DNA from: Citrus sinensis
Taxonomy: Eukaryota; Streptophyta; Magnoliopsida; Sapindales; Rutaceae
Assembly: GCF_022201045.2 (NCBI RefSeq)
Contig: NC_068563.1
Span: 28,245,001-28,309,000, forward strand
Length of the DNA stretch: 64,000 bases
Reading direction: 5' to 3'
In this document: in pieces, positions 56,046-64,000 of the stretch
Layout of the letters: each line of letters opens with the position of its first letter
Position numbering within the stretch: the stretch's first letter is position 1
Notes under the pieces: generated by a model
The model's input: only the letters and a program-made list of their open reading frames with translations
Databases searched by the model: none
Told to the model about the DNA's origin: nothing
Made by a program: the position numbers and the translations under genes

Positions 56046-57981
56046 AAAACTGATGCCAGACTAGATTGATAAGCTTGCAACTTGAAGATAACAAGTTGTT
56101 AGAAACAACCATAGAGTGAGGACCAAGGTAATCAAATTAATTGACCTCCTTTCTTTCTAAGGCAAACATTGTTTTGGTTTTATTTTTTATTTTTTGAAAA
56201 AAATTCCAAATCTTAAATCTTATATATATGTTTGGTATATTTATGCATGTTAATTCCCAAACCAGTATTGATTTTGACATGCTTCCAAGTTCCAAGCTAG
56301 TCATCTCTTCCCATGTGATTTTGGTTTTGAGCCGCTACCATACTTTTCAATTAGCTAAAGTGCAAAATAAAAAATAAATAAAAATGGAGGTCAGTATAAT
56401 TCATGTCAAAATTAATTTCTATATCTTAAAAAATACTTTGAAGAACCCATTATATGTCAATTTTCTACTAAAGTATACTTGATTAATTTTTACTTGTTTT
56501 ATGTTGATTTTCTATGATTTTTAAGTTATTTTGTACTAAAATATTAATTTTCTTCTGAAAAATTACATCCAACCAATACGAAAGTAATGTCAAAATGATT
56601 TTGGATAATTTTTTAAATTTATTAATTATCAATCACAAGTCATACAAAATGTGCAAACTAAATTCAAGTACAAGAATATCTTTGTCTATTTTGATATAAC
56701 AATTAACTACAAATCAAAACAAACTTAGATAGCATTTATCTATTTTTTAAAAATCTAAATAGGTCTAAATTTGTCTAAAATTTAAATGGGTTCAAATAGA
56801 AATATCTGAATAACATGTTTATTTTTTTAATACCTAAATATAAGTAGCATCTTATATATTTTATAAATAAAAAAAATCTAAAAGTGATTATTTGGTATTT
56901 ATGTTCTTATAAGTCAAAATGAAAAAAAAAGAGGTAGTTTTGGAAATAGGTATATTTAATAGAGATAATTTTGGGATGTAATATCTACTTCTCAATCAGA
57001 CATTTTCTCATTCAATTAAAAGTCGTTAAAGCTTATTTTTTCCATTTTGATATAAATCCCAGAAAATCAAACATAATTTATAAAAAAAATTAAAAATATT
57101 TCTAAAATTAATATAACTTCAGATTTCAGACATTTAACAAATCATTACTTAATTTCAAATTAAAAGCAACTTGTGATATTTTATGAATGCTTAATTTGGT
57201 CTTTAAATTGCATTCTGAAATTGATTGTATCAAAGGTTCACTGTTATTTGGCTTTTGACGGAGATTGAGCGTGTGTGGAACCGTATTACCATGTTTGGCG
57301 ATATAAGCAAATCAATTTGTTTCCATCAAACTGTCATTTTAGAGTCAGATGAAGGGACTATTATTTTTATCCATTTTCTGATCGATAGGTCACATGGATG
57401 AGAAGTAAAGGAAACCTCAATCCACGCAATTTTCTCCGGAGATAAAAATCCAACAAACAAGCCTTACTATAAAGTTATGTGATCGTCAATATACGAAATC
57501 CAAATTAAAAGAGTTCGATTACATCAATGTCGAAAAAGGATCCCACTCAAATTTTCATTCAATTGTATCATTTATGAATATGGTAAATTTCCTTTTAATC
57601 TCTAGAATTAATAATAAGCATCAATTCTCTGTTAGTCTTCATAATTTAAAAAATAACCTGAAAAACCCCCCTGCTACTTGTTATTTTTTTTAGGACAAGA
57701 AAATTAATTTTTTTAACACTAACAAAGGCAAAGACTGGTCATTTTCAAAAATAAAATAACGAAATGAAAATTAATGCTAACCTTAGCTTGAGACTATAGG
57801 GAGAGTTTACACTTTTCAAATATTAACATACTGAGGCAAGAAGCTTCTTCAAGCTTGAGACAGCCAAAGTTGATGGGCTTTATATCCAAAGTTCTTTTCC
57901 ACGTACGAATGCATGCATCAAATATTTTACCACTCAGAAAAAAGAAAAGAAACTGTACCATAAAAGAAAAAAGGAATCATT
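56046..57981. other. AT-rich intergenic region
   Basis: No gene is seen on either strand. The part at 56150-57200 is very AT-rich with long A and T runs. I see no convincing terminal repeats in it. Confidence 0.45.
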
Positions 57982-58186
57982 TAACCAATAAGCGCGTAGA
58001 TCAACTGACATGAGATTGTTCTACCTTAACCAAGGTTCTCGGTTCGAGATTTGAGAATGCACCTACGTTAAATACTTGCTGGGAAAGTTTTGCCACCCTA
58101 ATGATTTTACTCGACTCGAATCTATATTAGTCAGGACCTAATGTAATTTTTGGATATTAGATGGTTTAATTAAAAAAAAAAGGAAG
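57982..58186 (+). mobile_element. tRNA-derived SINE
   Basis: The element has Pol III internal promoter boxes: an A box TAGATCAACTGA (57997-58008) and, about 32 bases later, a B box GGTTCGAGAT (58041-58050). It ends in a poly-A tail (about 58172-58181, then GGAAG). A perfect 12-base duplication, AAAGGAATCATT, flanks it (57970-57981 and 58187-58198). Length (about 205 bases), promoter boxes, tail and duplication all fit a plant SINE. It has no coding capacity and would have depended on a LINE reverse transcriptase. Confidence 0.85.
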
Positions 58187-58198
58187 AAAGGAATCATT

Positions 58199-59599
58199 CA
58201 AGGAAAAAAAAAAAAGACCCAAACTATAGGTTATCTCGCGGTTTAGTCGCTATAACTTTAACTATTTGACATTTTACCCCTCGTTTTACGCACTTTGTTT
58301 TAGATATAGCCCCGAAAAGTTACCTCTTTGACTTTCGGCTCTCATCTTTCTTGTTGTGGGACTCGTTTGGTTATTATATGTCTACTCTATTAGTGGCAAG
58401 GTATAATTGCGCTGCGGCCATCGCCTCATCAGTATATATTATTCTAACAGAAATGACGAAATATAACGTATACATGCATATTTATGAGGCATTATTAATA
58501 CGACTCTCATTCTGTGTTTGGGTGCTCTATGACGTCTAGTATAAAGTCGGAAATTAAAAAACTGACCATGAATATTTATTGCCAACAAGAATGTTAAATG
58601 GCCTTACAAATGCAATGTATATGACATAGCCAGATGACAACGTATCTTCCCCACACCACAGAAAAAACTCTATGGCACAAAATCTCAATTGTGTAGCACA
58701 GAAATTAAATAACGGCCATATATATATATGCTCCAAATTGTTTAATTTTATTAGACCATGAAATCTTTTTTCTTGATTCATTGTAAAAGAATGTGACTGG
58801 ACGACGCAAAGTGATCGCCATATTAATTAAATATGCCCATTTATTATTATGGAGTTTCACATTTATTCCTTGTAGCGGTTTCAAATGAAAGTAATTAATT
58901 TAGCTCCTTATGTAGAATGACCCATATCTGTGTGTGCGTGTGCGTACCGACGTGTCTGTGTATCTCCATTATCATGAAGAGTTATTTATGATCGATAATG
59001 TTGGTCGATTAATTAATGGCATCTTGTGTGTCCTTTATAGTTATAACTACCATTGGTTTCACTTGTGCCTTTAACTTGTCAAGTCATGTTAATGAAGTTG
59101 CCAAGAAAATGATAAAATTTGCTTGTCCAAACGAAAGTATTATTATGAGGCGTCCACTGCTTTTGTTGAGTCCTGATCTTGAGTTGGCGTGTCCATGATA
59201 TATGTTTGTTGAGTGATATTGATTGGGCTAACTATTATCTTCGTTCTTTAGCTTATTTTGATTATTTTTCTTTTCTTCATACAGACTGTCAAGTTAATTA
59301 TTATAAGTAATTCTGCTTTTTTTAGTTACATTTCAGTATATTATTTTTTATGGTCTATCAAAACCTCTTAAATTAATTTTGTAATCATGATATTGTTTGA
59401 CTATCTTGACTTAAAATGAAGCAGAACTAGTTCCAAGTATTTGAAAGAAAATGACCTAACATTCACAAAACTATTAAAATGATTTTTAAAAAATATTCGG
59501 GGTATGTGAAAGACATTGAAGTAATTTTATACTTGAACATATGAAATCTTATACATTTGATCCTTTTGTTGTGAAAAACCATAGATGACTCAAAAGGAG
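58199..59599. other. AT-rich intergenic region
   Basis: I see no gene. Open frames at 58351-58539, 58554-58781 and 59016-59198 lack recognisable domains. Confidence 0.45.
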
Positions 59600-59757
59600 A
59601 AGATGATTGATTTTTTTTTTAATTTTAATTCTTTTTTTAAAGTTATATCCTAATAGCATTAGCAATTATTTTCTTCCCACTCATGTGCATAGGGTTCAAA
59701 ATGCAAACCTCTTATTTTCATTTAAGAGATTTTACCAACTAAAGTCATTGGCATTTC
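59600..59757 (-). mobile_element. Possible degenerate SINE, minus strand
   Basis: Read on the minus strand, CTTTAGTTGGTAAAATC resembles a tRNA A box. TTTTGAACCCTATG resembles a decayed B box about 45 bases later, and an A-rich tail follows (T-rich stretch at 59607-59640 on the plus strand). I cannot define a target duplication. This may be chance. Confidence 0.3.
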
Positions 59758-61646
59758 TTCTTTTTTAGGTTTTTTTTATTATGATATTAAAATTTTTATG
59801 AAACTTTAATTACATGTAGGTATAGTAGTGGTTTTTTTTTTTTTGGCCTCAAATAAAGGCTTTTCCTTTAGCTTGAATATATATTTTTAGATCGAGGGCT
59901 CCTTTTTTCTTTTTTTCTTTTTTTAGTTAAATGACCATAGGATGGAGAGGTTGGGCAAGACTCCTTTATCTGTAAATTAAAATTAAAAATGAAAATAAAA
60001 CATTTGGAGGGGACATAGAACAAAACCTCCAATCTATTAAAAAAAAGCCAACAAAGAAAAATAGTAAAAGCAAATAAAAGAAATAAAGAATAAACAAGAG
60101 AATACCATAGGCAAAGCCTAACAAAAGAAACTATATGAAAGTAAGCTAACGCCCATAGTGCTGTTTATGATACTTGCATACGGTGACTAATTTGAACCGC
60201 TTCTTTGAATTACAGGTGCGCGGGCCAACAGCACTAAAGTTGGGGCTAAAACCGCACCCCCCAATAGCCTCAAGGTTAGATAAAAAAATATTCATCAGCA
60301 TAGCATTCCCTTCAAAACTAACATCCTCATCAAAATGAGAAGGAATATCAGCAGAGTGTGAATTGAAACCCATAACCACTGTGCGAATACCATCTATTGC
60401 AAATAAAAAATAGTAGAGCTCCTGGATACCCTCCGAGCACTTGCATCATTCAAAATCATATCATCACCAGCACCAAATATAGTAATAGTAAGTATACAAT
60501 CTTTACCAACCTCAACTTATGAGTTAATTTTTTAGTATAGATTAGTCATTTAAAATGTTATAAGGTATAAGAGCCGCACTCATTTATGAATGGGCTCATA
60601 CTATACTTTTTCATGTGATAGACAACTTACATGTGACAAATAATGATAGGAAAACTATCTCATATCACTTGAGATCAGTTATCAAATTATGTGTATAAAA
60701 TAAAGATTACCCTCAACTTTTAAACTAATTTTTAAGCATAAGTTAGGTTAATGGACATATATACACTATCAATTCAGCATAACTGAAATCGATGTTAAAA
60801 GGGGGGAAAAAGCCCAAAAGCTCCTTGGTTCTTACAGGGATAGTCCATTAAATTGATATATTTACTTTCTACATTACCACAATCAATGCGAAATTATTCC
60901 ATGGAGACAAATAATAATATTTGACGGCCATTAGAGATGGCTCAAGATAATAGCTTCTTCATTTTAGGCTTTTAGCATAGCCTTTTTACGGTTTCGTATT
61001 TCCTTTTGTCTCTTAATAAAATCCAAGACTACAATTATTTACTTTCTTAGAAAACGTGAGTATCTTTCTAGTTAGCGTTTCTTGTTTCCTGTTTTGATTT
61101 CAAGGTTCGAGATTTAATGCTTGCTTTAAAATAGTGTTTTAAATAGTAGCATTGACTCTTGTTGTCCTGTCTTGTAGGTTGAATAAAAAGTTGATGTCTA
61201 CGTGACAATGCATGTACTGAGTTAATTACTTAATTGGTACCACACATGCAGCAGCTTTATATGTATGGTCCTTATTACTGTTAGAGAAAAGAGACGAATA
61301 TTTAAAGGACAAAAAAATGAAAATCAGTGCTGAAAAAAAAAAGAACGACCGTTTTAAAGAATTCTAAAAAATGAAAATAGACAATGCAAAATTGCAAATT
61401 AATTAATAAGCAGTAGTAGTAATAAGAGAACAGTGCCATTACTCACTAGACAATTTAGATCTTTCTCAGCAGGGCAGTCTTAGACACATTCATAACAGTA
61501 ATCAGAGACAAACAAACAAAAAAGCTACAAGCACTCAGGCCACAGACATGCTTTAAACTGTTGCTAATTAATTAAAACCCTAGAAAGAGAAAGAAATACA
61601 TATGGTTTTTTCTTTTTCTTTTTTTACTTATTAAAATAAAGAGAGA
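59758..61646. other. Intergenic region downstream of WOX3
   Basis: This is AT-rich, with pyrimidine runs at 59760-59780 and 59900-59925. Apart from the open frame noted separately I see no gene. The WOX3 3'UTR probably lies at about 61400-61646. Confidence 0.45.
60146..60379 (-). other. Unrecognised open frame
   Basis: This 77-codon frame begins MVMGFNSHSADIPSHFDEDV and has a balanced, protein-like composition. It ends in a basic stretch. The frame stays open for a short way upstream of the Met. I do not recognise it. It may be a gene or transposon fragment. Confidence 0.2.
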
Positions 61647-63064
61647 TTAATTTTGTTTGGACGAGTTGCATTCTTCTTTCAGATTAGTTGCTGTGATTGG
61701 GAAAAGTTCAAGGGTTCTGAGTGGAGGTTTTGAGCAACATGGCTGCAGAGAACGTGGAGCCACATCAACCATCATCATCCAATCACGACCGTACATTCCC
61801 ATCAAGGACTTCTCCATCTCTACCCTTTCTTGGATCCCTTTTTTCCACGTGTAACTCATCGTTTTTGTTGAAGCATCTTCAGTCAGCATTCCCTGTTAAA
61901 ACGCACAAATAAATAATTAAAGAGGCAAATTAATAAATAAAAACCTTAAAAGAAATCAGTTATATATTATAAAATTTTGGACATAAAATATCTTTTTTTT
62001 TTTCGCAATAAAGATAGTCATTTTTCAGAGCAGAGAAAAAGAGATTGCTTGCATGAAACCCTAAACTGAAAACACTATGAAGTCATACAAACCGACAAAA
62101 TAAATCCGTAAGTCAATCTTTGTTAACCCATCCCATTCACATGTTATTTAAAAATTTATATACATATTGCTTTATTTACAACAACATGATATATCTCTTA
62201 GAGAAGACTGCGATTTGGTCACTATAGTGTTGTTTGTATCGCTATTCTCCAATGAAGACTTCAGGTTTCTTAAAATTTTTGTTTCCGGCCCTCTAAATCT
62301 TTGTTCTTGTCTCTCAATTTATTTATTTATCTTATTTTTGCTTATTTATATTTTTTGCTTAAAAGGTTAGGGTAAAGAAAAAAAATTAACTCTTTATCTC
62401 CTCAGGATTGGAATCAGGATAGCAAGTCAAAGAAAACTCTTTGAAAATCACAAACTTTTAGGAGGCTTTATCTCTTAATTCATAATATTATGTAGCACTG
62501 AAAAACTTGGGGTTGTCAACAAAGGAATTTAAGAAAATTTTACAAAACAATTAGTTAGGGGTTTAAATGGAGGGTGAGAGGTGTTGTAGCAAGCATGTTT
62601 TGTTTTACATATACCTAATGTGAAAATATATAGTGATAAACGTTTTGTACAAAAATGGAATCGAGTGAAATGTGATTAATTACCTGAGTAAGAACTTTAT
62701 CTGGGTTAGAAAAGGAACCACCGGCAGGAGGAGACTGAAAGGTGCAGTGAAGAAGCTGCTGGTGATGATTTGGTACTTGACAACATTGCTGCAGGTGATG
62801 ATGATGTTGAAATATCTGTTGTTGCTGTTGAAGTTGGAGTTGCTTTCCCAACTTCCTTCTAAGCTTTTGCCTCTCTCTTGCTTTATGGTTTTGAAACCAG
62901 TAAAACACATTCTTGCCTTCAATCTTTCCAAAATGAGAAAGATGGGCAGTGATGTGTTGAATTTGTGAAGCATTAGGAGTTCGAACTCCACTCCTATACA
63001 TTTCCTCCAAAATCATCAGCTGCTCAGGCGTTGGGCACCATCTTGTGGATCCTGCTGGAGACAT
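61647..63064 (-). CDS. WOX3: WUSCHEL-related homeobox 3 / PRESSED FLOWER
   Basis: WOX3 is a homeodomain transcription factor expressed at the margins of young leaves and floral organs, where it promotes lateral outgrowth. There are two coding exons, 62684-63064 and 61647-61892, joined in phase 0, giving 208 residues. The WOX-type homeodomain spans about residues 5-69 and contains [14 protein letters not shown], the third helix that contacts DNA. A Gln/His-rich stretch follows. Near the C-terminus are a conserved YGRDWMMM motif and the WUS box TLELFP (187-192), which recruits TOPLESS corepressors. The N-terminus starting MSP(A)[12 protein letters not shown] is the WOX3 type, so WOX1, WOX5 and WOX6 are less likely. 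The homeodomain begins almost at the start codon, as usual for WOX3. Confidence 0.95.
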
Positions 63065-63095
63065 TACGAAAGCAAATTAAAAGGGTTTTGAGATG

Positions 63096-63124
63096 TGTGT
63101 CTCTGTGTGTGTGTGTGTGTGTGT
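63096..63124 (+). repeat. GT microsatellite in the WOX3 5'UTR
   Basis: There are about 12 GT units with one interruption shortly upstream of the WOX3 start codon (CA repeats on the coding strand). Its position in the leader makes it length-polymorphic and potentially useful as a marker. Confidence 0.8.
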
Positions 63125-63182
63125 GACAAAAGGCTAGGGCATGAGCAGAAAAGGTGATGAAGTGAGAGATGAGCTAGGGGGT

Positions 63183-63190
63183 TAATATAG
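63183..63190 (-). promoter_or_regulatory. Probable TATA box of WOX3
   Basis: On the minus strand the sequence is CTATATTAA, about 120 bases before the start codon. It is the best TATA match upstream of the gene. Confidence 0.45.
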
Positions 63191-64000
63191 AGGGAGGAAA
63201 GAGTAGTGTACATGAAGAGCAACGTTGTCATCATGCTGATGTCTCCCTGAGAGAGGCATTCAAGTGAAGGAGATTCAGTATATTACTGTGTAGAGACAAG
63301 AGTGAGACATGACATGAGAGAGAAGAGAAAAAGAGAATCTAGCTGTTGTTGTGGAAATGAAGCAGCAGCTGCGTAATGTCTCTTAAATGATTATGTCATT
63401 ATCATCTCATTGTTTATTTATTTATTTATTTTTATCAACTGAAGTGGACCGTGGACATAAACAAAGTTAATTTCCTTTTTACTTCTTGGTCGGAGACACA
63501 GCAAGTAAATTTTTGTATGCTAAAGAAGCAGAAACTGAAAAGCTAGCTAGCCTTTCCCTTTTTTGTTGACCTTCTACCTCACCCAACCCTGCTTCTGCAG
63601 CGCGTGATAAACTTTCTCCATTCATATTTCTTTTTTCTTTTTAACATATATTCTCTCACTTCTTATCTACGATTAATAGGAGGCCAAGTATTATTTATTT
63701 ATTGCTCACATTTCACGATTCAGGATTAGTTAGTATTTGGCTAAAACCTTTTGCAGCTGACAAGAAAGAGAGTTGATGTTAAAAACTCGTTGGGTTAGGT
63801 ATATAAGTTCGGATTTTATTTTATTTTTGCCAACTCTTGACATATAAACATATGAATAAATGAGACCTAATAAGAATTTGACCAAGATTCTTTTATGTTA
63901 TTGTAGATAAGGAGATCTTGTGTGTATATATACTCACGGTGTCAAATGTTATTATAAAATCCCACGGTGTTGAGTCATTTGGATTTGATTTACTTGTAGT
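63191..64000. other. Upstream region of WOX3
   Basis: This is promoter-side DNA with GA-rich stretches (about 63300-63340) and an ATTT repeat (about 63414-63432). I see no gene. The window ends here. Confidence 0.45.

Overview
This is a stretch of plant nuclear DNA, from a woody eudicot by its gene content. Citrus or a relative is my guess from general resemblance only, not a sequence match. Genes are intron-rich, intergenic DNA is very AT-rich, and it is littered with small plant transposons. There are six intact-looking protein genes, two dead laccase genes and at least eight mobile or repeated elements. I rebuilt splice junctions by hand by matching GT/AG sites to reading phase and to remembered family sequences.

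Layout: phototropin-1 (PHOT1, +, 22 coding exons, 1882-10111); a BTB/POZ protein (+, 11712-14038); a repeat cluster (14949-17285) with an intact TRIM, a pair of related AT-rich repeats and a nested Mutator-type MITE; the largest subunit of RNA polymerase III (NRPC1, -, 27 coding exons, 18537-33204); a hAT-type MITE (33599-34305); a lysine-rich KEKE-type protein (+, 36092-36955); a GH18 chitinase-like protein (-, 39047-39958); a laccase pseudogene broken by a Ty3/gypsy chromovirus-type retrotransposon and a 1.3-kb hAT element (-, 41197-49119); a plant-specific protein with an RRM-like C-terminus (-, 51540-52537); a second laccase pseudogene broken by a 5'-truncated LINE (-, 53524-56045); a SINE (57982-58186); and the homeobox gene WOX3/PRESSED FLOWER (-, 61647-63064).

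The genes do not form a pathway. PHOT1 is a blue-light receptor kinase, NRPC1 is the catalytic core of Pol III, WOX3 shapes lateral organ margins, and the laccases would have polymerised lignin in the cell wall. The order BTB, NRPC1, lysine-rich protein, laccase matches my memory of Arabidopsis At5g60050-At5g60020, so this is probably an old syntenic block into which the chitinase-like gene and many transposons have come.

I found no new biological system. The most interesting material is the transposon archaeology: several insertions keep exact target-site duplications, and the laccase reading frame can be followed across a 5.2-kb retrotransposon. A non-canonical GC-AG intron in NRPC1 and a retrotransposon with most of its 5' LTR missing are the other points worth a second look.
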